Source: Sophora flavescens
Taxonomy: Eukaryota; Streptophyta; Magnoliopsida; Fabales; Fabaceae
Assembly (NCBI GenBank): GCA_030762895.1
Contig: CM061062.1
Span: 240,118,984 to 240,182,983, forward strand
DNA length: 64,000 nt
Direction: 5' to 3'
Shown here one piece after another: positions 9,601 through 20,465 of this stretch. The notes beneath the pieces were generated by a model. It worked only from the letters and a program-made list of their open reading frames with translations, did no database searches and was not told where the DNA came from. Every line of letters begins with the position of its first letter. Position 1 is the first letter of the stretch. A program made the position numbers and the translations under genes.

Positions 9601-11507
9601 AAGCATTCTTGGAGAAATTCTCCCCTCCATCCAAGACTTCTTACCTACGAACCCAGATCACCGGCTTCTTCCAAAAGGACGAATAATGCTTATCCGAAGC
9701 TTGGGATCGCTACAAGGGATTGCTGGAATCCTGCCCACATCATGGGCTTGAGAGGTGGTTATTAGTGCATACCTTCTACAACAGATTGGATTACTCTTCG
9801 AAGGTGTCACTTGACTCCGCAGCTGGTGGAGCCTTTATGAATAGACCTCTGACGAAAGCGTTCAATATCATTGAAAACGTAGCCACCAACTACCATCAGT
9901 GGGGTTCGGAAAGAGGTAATAACCCGAAAAAGATTTCGGTGGGTAAGTTTGAAATGAATAGCACTGATCTAATTATGTCTAAGATTGACTCACTGAATAA
10001 ACGCTTTGATAAGCTTGAAAAGGCTAACGTGAGTTCAATAGGTGCTACTAATATTGTTTGTGAGATTTGTGGAATGCTGGGACATGACATAATGGAATGC
10101 CCACATGGTATTGCTCCTGGATCCGGCGCTTTGGGGGGAACAAGTGAATTCTTGTCACAATTTCTATGACACGAACCCGAAGTTGCCAAACTATGTTCCC
10201 CCAAATTCTTACAACCAAGGAAGGAAGAACAGCCCTTACCTCTCCTACGGGAACTACAACAACACACTGAACCATGAATTCCAAGAAGGCCAAGGTAATA
10301 GGAAACTCGCATCGGGGTATCCTCAGGTACAAAAGTCTAAACTTGAGTCTCTTTTGGAGAATTTTGTTGAAACTCAAATAAAACAAAATGAAGAGTTTAG
10401 GCAACAAGGTAGGGCAGTCAATAAGGCAATAAAAGAGTTAGCATCTAAGGTAGATAACTTAGCCATCCATAATAAGATGTTAGAAACTCAGATTGCCCAA
10501 CAAGCTAGTACATACTCTAGAGCTAAGGGTACGTTCCCAGGATAACCCGAAGTTAATCCCAATGAGCACTGTAATGTTATATACTAAAGGGATGATAAGC
10601 TTGGGGTAGCTGAAAAGGATGTGGAATGTGAGGAGGACATGAGCGAAGATGAAGAGATAGAGCCAAAATATGTCCCTCCACCACCGTACCAACCCCCAAT
10701 ACCTTTCCCACAAAGGTTGGTCAAGAAAAAGCAAGTAGAAATAGAAACTAAGAGCTTAATTGAGGAACATAATGCCATGATAAAAACTAATATGCCTCCT
10801 AAACTAAAAGATCCAGGTAGTTTCTATATTGCTTGCTCAATCGGAGAAGTGAAAATAGACTAAGCCTTATGTGACTTAGGGGCTAGTGCGAGTTGATGCC
10901 GTTTACTATCTCTGAGAGGTTAGGAACCAAGAAATTGAGTCCATCCGAATCCTCTTTACAATTTGCGGATGGCTCAACTAAAACTCCTCTAGGCATACTA
11001 GAGAATGTCCCCGTAAAGGTAGGAAAAATTTTCATTCCTACCGACTTCATGGTGTTGGATATGAACGGGAATTCTAAATTCCCTATCATTCTTGGAAGGT
11101 CATTCTTGGCCACAGCTGGAGCGATAATAGACGTAAAAAATGGCAAGCTCTCTTTAAATGTAGAGGAAGGTAAGGTAGATTTTGACTTGACTAACTCATA
11201 TAACAACCCTCCTTTTGAGAGTCATGTGTGCAGGATTGAGATAATGTCTCCAGAGGTGAAGGAAGAGCTTAACATGGAAGCAACTCCGAAGCTTTTCATG
11301 ACGAATGATGCACCAAAGGATGATGAAGTTGGAGTTGCTCATCATGTGGAGATAAAACTTCCGTCGGGAGGAAGTAAGGCCATGAAACTCAGAGTGAAAA
11401 GAGCTAAGCAAAAGCGCAATTGTCCATATGAACAAAATCGGCTCTTTGAAGGACTTCCATGGAAGAGAAGTGTCCGTGCACTTCTAGGCCCATCCGACCC
11501 CGGTTGA
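9601..11507 (+). pseudogene. Athila-type gag-protease polyprotein (element D), 5'-truncated
   Basis: This is the structural and protease part of a Ty3/gypsy retrotransposon. Reading resumes right after LTR copy 3 with AFLEKFSPPSKTSYLRTQI and LSEAWDRYKGLLESCPHHGLE, both typical of Athila gag. A zinc knuckle (C-x2-C-x4-H-x4-C, 10059-10100) follows, then a coiled-coil segment and a proline-rich PPPPYQPPIPFPQRL. The aspartic protease region reads ALCDLGASAS, LQFADGSTKTPLG and FPIILGRSFLATAGAIIDV. The frame shifts near 10140 and 10885, and in-frame stops occur at about 9687, 10543, 10585 and 10861, so it is dead. Reverse transcriptase, RNase H and integrase are absent. The frame ends at TGA 11505-11507 and the AAGCGCTT-type hairpin follows. 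Confidence 0.8.
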
Positions 11508-12735
11508 TTGAAGGGAGTATGGTCAAGCTTAAGACCGTAAATAAGCGCTTCTTGGGAGGCAACCCAAGTTTTCTTTCCCTTTTCCATTTGTTTTTGAATT
11601 TTGTTTTTGAATAATTTGAGAAGATTAGAGAAGAAAGATCATTAATTGATGGCTTTGCCAAGTATTTTCAGGTTATGAAAGCAGTAAGAGCAAAAAGGCA
11701 AAGAAAAATAACGTCAGAAGTCATTACGGCCGTGATTAGCTAACCAAAGAAGATCAGAAAGGATCACGGCCCAGCCATTATATTCATCACGGGCGTGATG
11801 AGAAGGACCCTGAAGATTAGAATGTATCACGGCCTAGCCGCGATGTAAGTCACGGTCGTGACAGGCCAGCTCCTAAAGACCATAATTGATCACGGTCTAG
11901 CTGTGATGTGTATCAGGGCCGTGACACATTTTCCAGCATCTCTTTGACTGGCAGACAAGCCAACATCCTTTACCACCTCGGTGAGTTGTTCAATTTTTTC
12001 TCTTCTCTTCGACTTGATTATTTACATTGGGGACAATGTAAGTTTGTAAGCTTGGGGTAGGGGTATTTTTGCATTTTTCATGTTGCATTCATATAGGCAT
12101 AGTTTTGCATGATCACATGATTAGATTGCCCCCTTGCTTAGATTATGCATCCAATTGTGAGAACTTGGTGCCAAATAAATTGAGATAGTGAATTTTTTAA
12201 CCCAAATTTTTTATTCTTGTGATAGGCTAAAAATAAAAATGCTTGAGATGATCTTTTGATAGTTGATAATTAGCATGTGGTTCCTTAGACTTGTGTTTCT
12301 CATTGATTTTAAACTACTAAATGAGAGATTTTTGAGCCTAAAAGGGGCACTCACTAAATCTACCTCATTCTTTGTGATAGAGTGTTTTATTCCTCTTGGA
12401 TTCTATTCTCTAGAACTTGGCTTGAAACCGTTTTGAAACTTAAAAAAGAAAACATATTTGAAAATGATTGAGGCATTAGGTATTTTTCCGGCCATCTATG
12501 CTTTGATTGATTAAATGATGCCCCTTAGTTGCCCAATTTTGAGCCTAAAAGAATAAAATACTTTTCTTGGTACCTTGATTTATTTTGATGAATAATACTT
12601 GGTATGACGCCTTTTAAAGTATTGCAAAAAGGGTAAAAAGGTAGTTTGAAAAATTAATTGTGGGATGAGAAAGTTAGAAAAATATTTCTCTTGAATTGAA
12701 AATCTCCCCTTCTCCAAATAAATAAAACAAAATAA
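11508..12735 (+). mobile_element. Element D 3' internal non-coding region
   Basis: No gene is visible here. It holds the AGCGCTT/TTGGG hairpin (about 11544), a palindrome array with degenerate ATCACGGCC/GGCCGTGAT units (11721-11926), the hairpin and G-rich module at 12021-12060, and sequence parallel to 3200-3900 of the A element at clearly lower identity. It is cut at 12735 by the CACTA element and continues at 19894. Confidence 0.65.
11721..11926 (+). repeat. Degenerate palindrome array in element D
   Basis: At least seven copies or half-copies of the ATCACGGCC/GGCCGTGAT palindromes occur, several with C-to-T or G-to-A changes such as ATCACGGTCTAGCTGTGATG. Unlike the other arrays it lies in the internal region, well upstream of the 3' LTR. 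Confidence 0.55.
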
Positions 12736-12839
12736 CACTAGTGGAAAATATACATTAGATGGGAAAGGTTTACGTCAGTTAACCAAAAGCTAGACGTTAA
12801 AAAGGAGGCGGTGGCAGTTTTATAAATATCAGACTTCAT

Positions 12840-13027
12840 TAATTCAATTTTAACGCCAGTTGTTGTAAGGACTGACGTTAAAAGTTAAGTGACTCACTTT
12901 TAACGTCAGTTCAATAAACAACTGACGTTAACAGTGAACCTTTTAACATCAGTTCTTTATTGAACTAACGTTAAAAGTGAGTCACTTCACTTTTAACGTC
13001 AGTCCTTACATCAACAGACGTTAAAGG
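12840..13027 (+). repeat. CACTA left subterminal inverted repeats
   Basis: Repeated AACGTCAGTT and its complement AACTGACGTT occur head to head with short spacers, so each pair can form a hairpin. More pairs lie at 13935-14065, 14946-15070 and 15170-15250. Confidence 0.75.
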
Positions 13028-13339
13028 TTATTTTAATAATTTTTTTAGCTAGTAAACATACCCTTCCGCATTGCCTTCCTAAAAGTTTCAGTTTCACTTG
13101 CTTTTATGTTTTGTGTTTCTGTTTTGAAAACTAAAATATATGTGCGAAGTATAAGTTGAATCAATTACCCAAAACGGATCTCATTCATGAAGTGTATCAA
13201 TAATACAATTACAAGATACATTCAAAATTTTAAAATCCTATAAAAAGTTACATTGAAAGGGTTTAAAATCCTAAACATTTGTTGAGGCTTCGTTCCCTTC
13301 ACGGGTGAGCAAGAGAGGAGAGTCGAGCGACTGAGTTTT

Positions 13340-13600
13340 CCAGAATTCAATGAGGAGGTTGTGTGGCAAAGCATAAGGCCACTTTTGGAACCCCTTATCA
13401 CACCCGAAACATTAAAGCTACATCCCATCAGAGAGTTTTATGAAATATGCCAAAGGGAAAACTATACTCCAAATGTGACCATGTCTAGCAGTGATGGTGT
13501 TACTCATGTTGGAATCGAGGTACATGCTGATAATGTGGTCATTCATAAGCTGAGGTTTTGGAACTGTAGCAGCCGATTCTCCGGAAGGATGATAAGGTGA
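13340..13600 (+). pseudogene. Captured Dicer-like (DCL) gene fragment
   Basis: An open frame reads FNEEVVWQSIRPLLEP, LITPETLKLHPIREFYEIC and, further on, DGVTHVGIEVHADNVVIHK. This resembles the stretch of plant Dicer-like proteins running from the end of the second RNase III domain into the region before the dsRNA-binding domain, closest in memory to DCL2-type proteins. The match is from recall, not a search. The frame ends at TGA 13598-13600, after the likeness fades. No RNase III catalytic residues are included and nothing on either side continues the gene, so it is a fragment carried in the transposon. Transcription of it could give DCL-homologous RNA, but that is speculation. Confidence 0.5.
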
Positions 13601-15140
13601 GCAACTCACATTATGTGATTTACAGAACCTTATCACCCATGTTATGTGATTTACACAACCTCAGAAGTTGTTTGACCATTAAGACAAAGATCTTTGAGTC
13701 TAGGAATAGGAAGAAAGAGTGATGAAATTAATCTCCATGGCAGAGCCATATTGTGAAGCAGAAAAATAACAGGAAGGAAGGAAGCTATTTATTGGAGCAG
13801 AGGATGAAGTTACTAGGTGTGGTAAGTTGCTAAAAAATCAAGTTGATCATTAAGAGGATTAGGTTCCAAGGTGAATGGGTAAGTAGCACAGTAGTCAAAG
13901 GAATGAATGTTTTTGCAAAAACTTATATACCTTTAATGTCAGTTGTTTAATACAACTGACGTTAAAAGTGTTTTTAAAATAAAAAATATTTACTTTTAAC
14001 GTCAGTTTTTTATACAACTGACGTTAAAAGTGTGATTTTTTACTTCAGTTGAATAAATAGCTGACGTAAATAATCCTATATCCCTATCTGAAATGCCCTA
14101 TTGTCACTCTTAACACAGGTCACTCCATATATATAGTGCAGTTTATTTCTAAACTTTTTTTTAAAACAAGTTTATTTTTAATCTTCATTAATTAGCTTGA
14201 ATTAGTAAACAAATTCTTGTGCAAATTAGAATAAATAAACACTTAACATAAAACAGTTATATGTATAATCAAATCGTATCACATTGAAGCGATTCATAAG
14301 TTACAATTAAATGATTAAAAGTTAAAAAAAATTCTGCAACATAGCCCTAAAATATAAAAAAAAATTGCTTCAACATCATTTTCTTCTCAGTCCTGTCCTC
14401 AGAAACTCCAATAGATGCATCTCCTCCCTCACTTGAATTCCATGATGCAAAAGTGAATCCACATTTAAATGGATCTTTGCATCTTCTCCTTCACTGGAAT
14501 TCTTTGATGCGTCGTCTTGAATTCACAGTCACTTGCTTCCAAAGCAAAGTGAAAGGGATGACGGGGATGAAATAAAGTGAGGGAATCACATTACGTGATT
14601 CACTCAACCTTACCATCCATGTTATGTGATTTACTCAACCTCAGATGTTTTTTTACCATTAAGACAGACCTTTAAGTCTAGTAATAGGAAGAAATAACAA
14701 CACCTCAAATATGATAGAGGCATATTGTGAAGGAAAAAGCACGAAATATAGAGGAAAAGAGGGGGGTGTAATACAGATCGACTGATACAGAAGAATATGG
14801 TTCTTTATATAGAGAAGAGAGACTACCTGAATTTCTTGAAAACTGATCTAAAAAATTAATGCTCATTAAGAGGATTAGGTTACAAGGTGAATGGGTAAGT
14901 AGCACAGTAGTCAAAGGAATGAATGTTTTTGCAGAAACTAATAAACTTTTAACGTCAGTTGTTTAATACAACTGACGTTAAAAGTGTTTTTTTTAAATAT
15001 TTATTTTTAACGTCAGTTTTTTAAACAACTGGCATTAAAAGTGTGATTTTCAATTAAATAACTAGCTGACGTAAATAATCCTATATCCCTATCTGAAATG
15101 CCATGTTGTCACCCTTAACGCAGGTCACTCCATATATATA
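13571..15140 (+). repeat. Roughly 1-kb duplicated block within the CACTA element
   Basis: Sequence at 13571-14140 recurs at about 14565-15145 with small changes. It includes CATGTTATGTGATTTAC, the GGTGAATGGGTAAGTAGCAC stretch, paired AACGTCAGTT repeats and TCCATATATATAGTGCAG. Between them lies AT-rich DNA and a stretch at 14374-14560 in which I recognise no gene. Confidence 0.7.
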
Positions 15141-15332
15141 GTGCAGTTTATTTCTAATTTTTATTTTTATTTTTAACGTCAGTTTCTTAATACAACCGAC
15201 ATTAATTAAATGTCCTTTAACGTCAGTTTTTACAAACAACTGACATAAAATGTTGTTTTATAACGTTTACACCCGCGCGCCTTCTGCACTTCGCTCTGTA
15301 CGTCTCTTTTATCTTTTCATCATGCTCAACCC

Positions 15333-15342
15333 TCACTCTCAA

Positions 15343-15376
<34 letters not shown>

Positions 15377-15377
15377 G
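15333..15377 (+). repeat. CT-rich microsatellite
   Basis: Repeated CTCACT units run within the CACTA element, upstream of a short GC-richer stretch (15380-15620) that may be leader-like sequence. No gene is recognised there. Confidence 0.6.
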
Positions 15378-15644
15378 CCCTAATCGTGAGCTCATCTCCA
15401 CCGCAACCACCGCGAGGGCTTCTTCGCCACCACCGTGAGGTACACTCTTAACCCCTAACTCTGTCTTTCCCGCTCATTCTTTGCAATAAATTGACATCTC
15501 TCTTTCCCCTTCCCGCGCACTAACTCTCCTTGTCCCTCTTCTCTCAGTAACCACATCGAACGTTGGCCACCACTCGAGCTCCCCTCCCCACCACCACACG
15601 AGCACCTATTTCTGGTGAGTCTTTCGGGCATATTTTTTTATTTT

Positions 15645-15915
15645 TGTTTTTGAGTGTATGTTGAAACTGTAGTCTCAGTAGTTGAAACTTGAAACTGTGA
15701 GTTTGAGTTGTTAGGAATGTCTCTATTTTTGGTTTTGAGTGTATGTTGAAACTGTAGTCTCAGTAGTTGAAACTTGAAACCGTGAGTTTGAGTTTTTTGG
15801 AATGTCTCTATTTTTGGTTTTGAGTGTATGTGGAAACTGTAGTCTCAGTAGTTGAAACTTGAAACCGTGAGTTTGAGTTGTTTGGAATGTCTCTATTTTT
15901 GGTTTTAAGTGCATG
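15645..15915 (+). repeat. 85-bp tandem repeat, three copies plus a partial
   Basis: The unit marker TGAGTGTATG occurs at 15651, 15736 and 15821, then TAAGTGCATG at 15906, giving an exact 85-bp period. Each unit contains GAAACTGTAGTCTCAGTAG. Copies differ by only a few bases. Confidence 0.85.
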
Positions 15916-15919
15916 TTGC

Positions 15920-16080
15920 TCTGCTGGTTGATCTGTCACGGCCGTGATGCTCATCACGGCTAGGCCGTGATGCTCATCACGGCTAGGCCGTGATCAGTTC
16001 TGCATATGAGGGTCTGGTTCAGTTGGCACGTTACGGCCGTGATGTGCATCACTGCCAGGCCGTGACCAGTGCTTGGCAAT
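15920..16080 (-). repeat. Antisense fragment of Athila-type LTR inside the CACTA element
   Basis: Read on the minus strand, this segment matches D's 3' LTR across the point where element B is inserted. It includes CCAACTGAACCAGACCCTCA and GCAGAACTGATCACGGCCTA, with the flanking palindromes. It therefore preserves an uninterrupted version of the site at 20806-20822/26513-26560. It is the source of the palindromes in this transposon. Confidence 0.75.
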
Positions 16081-16242
16081 CTTCAAAAACTATAGTTTTC
16101 AATCTCCCGTATTGTCCTTATATTGGATATATGTTTTGTATATCTACAGGACCTATCTAGTTATTTTTATTTATACTTCTGTATTTGTTTTGAGTTATAA
16201 CCTATGTTAATAAATATATATTGTTTATGAAAAGGCATACAT

Positions 16243-19206
16243 ATGGATCAGTCGGATAGCCCACATGCACGGGAGGACACTGTGGGGGCTATGCAGGACC
16301 CGATCACGCCTACGCCTGATTCTAGTGTAAGTTTACATGTTATATACTATCTTTAGTCCTTCTTTTTAATGTAAGTTTATAATGTTACAACCCTCTATTT
16401 TATCTTTTTTTTGTCCATACAGACATCACAGGCTCATAGGAAACGGGGTCGAGGAGCCACCTCGTTGAAGAAACTAGAGAAGGACAGGCAAAGCGGACAG
16501 AAGCTTGAGGTATCCTTTGATGCTAATCTAAATGCCCAGGGACCCCGTGCTAAAGAATTTAATAAGTGGGTGTTTCTACAAGCGAAGCAACACGTAAGCA
16601 TCAACTACAACCACTGGAATGACGTTCCACAGAACGTTAAGGATCAGATTTGGGAGGCTATCGCGGTATTTTAACTTTACATTCGTTTGATTTACATTAT
16701 TAGATAATTATCCGAGTTATAATCCATCCAGTTGTTATGTATTTAATGTGTAGGTAGCTTGGACTGTGCCAAATGACGAGGATCATCGTCATAAATGTAT
16801 GAAAATGGCATCAAAGCGTTGGAATGGGTTCAAGCATGATCTTACCAGGTACTATGTATCTGGGAAGAAGCGGCTTGATAAAATGTTCTCGGATTATCCC
16901 TGGATTGATCAGGATACTTGGGATATGTTTGCCAGGAGTCGACAGGATGGAAAATTTCAGGTTGGTTGATTAAGTTAATTTTGTATGCTTCTTATAGATC
17001 ATTTAACTGTATTTAATTATGTGTTTTTATTTGAATAGGCTAAGGTAAATAAGGGTCGGCAGAATCAGGCGAAGAACGTCCACCGCCACACCATGTCTCA
17101 GGGTGGGTACCAGACTCGGATCGAGCAGATGATGGCGGATAGGCTGAGGGCGAAGCAGGAAGAGCACTCTACTAGGATTGAAAGAGGAGAGGTTCCTAAG
17201 GGCACACCATTAAGTCCTCCGTCGGACATCGACCGCGAGGATGTCTGGTTAGTCGACCGCATGACAAAGACGGGATCTTTTAAAGTTGATGCCACTCGCA
17301 AAGTGGCAGATAAGATTGTAAGTAAATAATTAACTTGATTTCAATTGATATTTGTATAGATATTTGCAACACTTTACACTTGCACGGTTTTTCATTTTTT
17401 TCATTGTAGATGGATCTTAAAGCATAACCCTCCCAAGGCTCATTCGTCCCTTCTGGATGGCGGGACGTCTTGATGACTGCTCTAGGCAAGAAAGACCATC
17501 CTGGTCGGGTTCTCGGTGTTACTGGGAACGTGACCATCAAAGAATATTATGGCAAGTCTGCTTCATGAAAGCAGGTGGTCGATGAAGCATCAATTTTGGC
17601 TGACATTACTCAGCACCTCATGTCCAACCCATCTATTACAACACATCTGATGCAAATCTTAATATCCAACCCAGAATTCAAGCAGGCACTTGCCAGAGAG
17701 CTTTCCTCCGTCGGTTCATCCCAGGACACCGCAGGGCATGCCAACCCTTCACATGTGAGCACAAAAGAGAGTTATAGTAGGGCACATGTGGAGGACGATG
17801 AGTTGGCAGCTAGGGAGCGGGAGTTCGAAGTCCAACGCCATGAGCATGAGTTGGAAATGAAAAGGCGTGAGCTTGAGTTGGACTTCAAACGACGTGAGCT
17901 CGAAATGTTAACAAAGGTATGTATTCATTATTAATGTCCAAATTAGTCAAATAATTACTTGTGTTTTTTTAATTATCAACAACTTATCTATTTTATTTTT
18001 CCTAAACTGAAGGCCAAGTCGACGTCGGTGTCGCTGTCACCTATCACTCGTTTGTTCTCACTTGGTGAGGATTATGCGTTTGATATTTTTGAATGTCCAT
18101 TGGAGCACGATGGATGGGTGGCACGCCAAGATCAACGGAGGATATTTTCCTTCTGTGGTGACGATCTCGGGAAACGCCTGCAGAAATAACGTCTGGATGG
18201 CCAGCACAGTTTTGAGTCTCTGGTGCACGTAAGTTAATTTTAATTTTATAACTTATTTATTTTTGATATTTTTCCATTTAATAATTTATTTTAATTTCAA
18301 TATATATATTATATAATTAACATCCATACCTTTTCATATCTTAGGTATCTCCATCGTCTTCAGCTTGATAAGGGCGTTGCATCAGTTTACGGCTTCTTAG
18401 ATCCATCAATCCTTCTGCCTGAATTCTTTGATGGCGATGCATTGAGTAAATACTTAGGGAACTTGTTGGGATACAATCAGAAAGAATTATATCTGGCTCC
18501 TACTGTATGAAAAACCATTGGCAGTTGTTCGTACTTCACCCGTCTAGGCATACTGTCATATTCTTATGCTCTCTCCACCAACAGTCGCCACAGGTGGTGT
18601 TTGAAGCTATAAATAAGTAAGCAACTAATCTTAAATTAAATTTAAGTTTTAATATCAGTTGTTTTTAGTTTATTACACACATGATATATGAATTTGTTAA
18701 TTGATCGACATGATTATTTGTTTATGATAGCGCGCTGAAGGCGAGTAGCATAAGTTGCACCAACTGGAGAAGTAGGACTTCTAAGGCTAAAGCAAATCCT
18801 GTATGGAACATCCTCAAGGTTTGGTAGTTTATTTATCAAATAATTAATATTATAATTACTAATTTATATGTATATTCAACTGACATTGAAATTAATTTTG
18901 TTGGTAGTCTCAATTTCAAATTGACGGGTGGTCGTGCGGCTATTATGTGATGCTTCATATGCTGAACATAGTCTCTGCATCTATTACGGATGGATGGAAT
19001 AAGGTAATATTTAAACAACTTGTTAAATTATATATTATAGTTTTGAAGATGACTTGCATTGATGTTATTGTTATTATTTTAACGACCAATCGCCTATTCA
19101 AGAAGATGAGTTAAGAGACTTGAGGATGCGCTTCGCTGAATTCTTCTTCAAGTATGCGGCTGAAAAAGGAATTGACAAAATACCTCCGCACTACTTAGAT
19201 GAATAG
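16243..19206 (+). pseudogene. CACTA-encoded transposase_24-like / Ulp1 (C48) protease gene, inactivated
   Basis: Exons joined by good GT-AG sites are 16243-16326, 16423-16665, 16754-16960, 17039-17317, 17410-17916 and 18013 onward. The N-terminal part carries plant En/Spm transposase_24 signatures (EFNKWVFLQAKQHV, SQGSFVPSGWRDVL, HPGRVLGVTGNVTIKEYYG) and then a charged coiled coil (about 17790-17916). The C-terminal part, in pieces from 18364, resembles Ulp1-type Cys proteases: HWQLFVLHPSR with the candidate catalytic His, then SQFQIDGWSCGYYVMLHM with Gln and Cys. The last exon ends IPPHYLDE at TAG 19206. In-frame stops at 17425 (TAA), 17566 (TGA) and 18187 (TAA) and a frameshift near 18500 break it. 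The first two look like C-to-T changes of CAA and CGA. Confidence 0.75.
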
Positions 19207-19295
19207 TTTTTTTGTTTGACTTTAGAAACTAATTAATAACATGTATGTATATATCCTTAGATTGGTAGTTTTGTTTTTAGACATTGGAGACTAAA

Positions 19296-19298
<3 letters not shown>

Positions 19299-19352
<54 letters not shown>
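19299..19352 (+). repeat. (TA)n microsatellite in the CACTA 3' region
   Basis: About 26 uninterrupted TA units lie shortly after the end of the Ulp1-like exon. Confidence 0.9.
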
Positions 19353-19353
<1 letters not shown>

Positions 19354-19571
19354 TGGTAGATAGTTATGTTTTTCCTATACATGGGTTTTGGTTTTAAGTC
19401 CCCCCATTGTTCCTTTGTATATTTCTTTTCTTTTTGTTAATATTGAAATTTAAGGGTAGTGTTTGCAATTCTCGTAATGTGTGTGATATTACGTGTTCTT
19501 GGGATATTTACTTGAATGCGAGAGATAGCTGAGGGGAATGATATTTTAAAACTGAATTTTAAAAAAAATCT

Positions 19572-19882
19572 ATTAACGTCAGTTGTATCAAACAACTGAC
19601 GTTAATAGTATTTTATAAAATATACAGTACACTATTAACGTCAGTTGTAATAAACAACTGACGTTAAAATTAAAACCTTTAACGTCAGTTCTTTATAACA
19701 ACTGACGTTAGTTTTAACAAAATTAACGTCAGTTGTGTTAAAGAACTGACGTTAATAGTTTTATGTTTAACGTCAGTTCTCAACTGACGTTAAAATATTA
19801 ACTATTAACGTTAGCTGTATTTACGTCAGTCAGTATTCTGACGTAAAAAATCAATTTTAACTGATGTAAAAAGCACTTATTG
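19572..19882 (+). repeat. CACTA right subterminal inverted repeats
   Basis: Five or more AACGTCAGTT ... AACTGACGTT pairs are packed in about 300 bp before the terminal CACTAGTG. Each pair can fold on itself. The core TGACGT is shared with the left subterminal region. Confidence 0.8.
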
Positions 19883-19893
19883 CACTAGTGTAA

Positions 19894-20465
19894 ACAAAAA
19901 AAATGGCGAAGGGGATGAGAAAAAGAAAGTGAGAAATAAAATAAAATAAAGAGAAAAAAAAGAAAGAAATGTGGAAAAGTGAACTAAAACCCAAAAAGGT
20001 ATTTTAGAAGGTTGTCATGCTTTATATTGTTTGAGATTTTGTTTAGCCTTCTTGAAATTTCCTTTTCTTGATTTCCCCACCTAACAATTAATCCCATGGC
20101 CCCATTACAACCAAAATAAAAGACATCTTGATTCTTATGTGTTTTCATTAATAAAGTAGAGATTTGGTTAATAGTCAAGCTTATGGTAGAATACCTTCCT
20201 TGAGGAAATTGAGCGAATTGTTTCATATCCTTAAACACTTGATTGAGGTGAGAAGAGTGCCCGAATTAGTGAGAGATATGGACTTAGGGAACCTAAGCTT
20301 CTAATTGGACTTGAAATTGATTGTCCCTTGGTTTCTTATTTGAATAAGCCTGTCACTTGGATTAGTTACTCGGGTTCTTGGTTCACTATCCATGCTCTGA
20401 TTGTTTATCTTGTCTGGCCTTAGTGATTGCTTGAGGACAAGCAAAATCTTAAGCTTGGGGTGGTT
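19894..20465 (+). mobile_element. Element D 3' internal end, with PPT
   Basis: This continues 11508-12735 after the CACTA insertion and is parallel to 3870-4458 of the A element, though diverged. It ends with the hairpin TTGCTTG-AGGA-CAAGCAA (20427-20444) and AAGCTTGGGG (20451-20460) directly before the LTR. Confidence 0.7.

Larger units (their letters stand above)
12736..19890 (+). mobile_element. CACTA (En/Spm) DNA transposon, 7155 bp
   Basis: It starts CACTAGTGG at 12736 and ends CACTAGTG at 19890 in inverted orientation. It is flanked by the 3-bp duplication TAA (12733-12735 and 19891-19893). Many inverted AACGTCAGTT/AACTGACGTT repeats cluster near both ends, as expected for subterminal binding sites of this superfamily. 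Inside are a captured Dicer-like fragment, a duplicated non-coding block, an 85-bp tandem repeat, an antisense LTR fragment, and a dead transposase_24-Ulp1 type gene. No TNP2/transposase_21 catalytic frame is visible, so the copy is probably non-autonomous. Confidence 0.9.

Noticed and set aside
9517..9765. 82-codon frame spanning the LTR 3/gag junction
   Set aside because: It is out of frame with the recognisable gag sequence; the true gag frame is AFLEKFSPPSK and onward.
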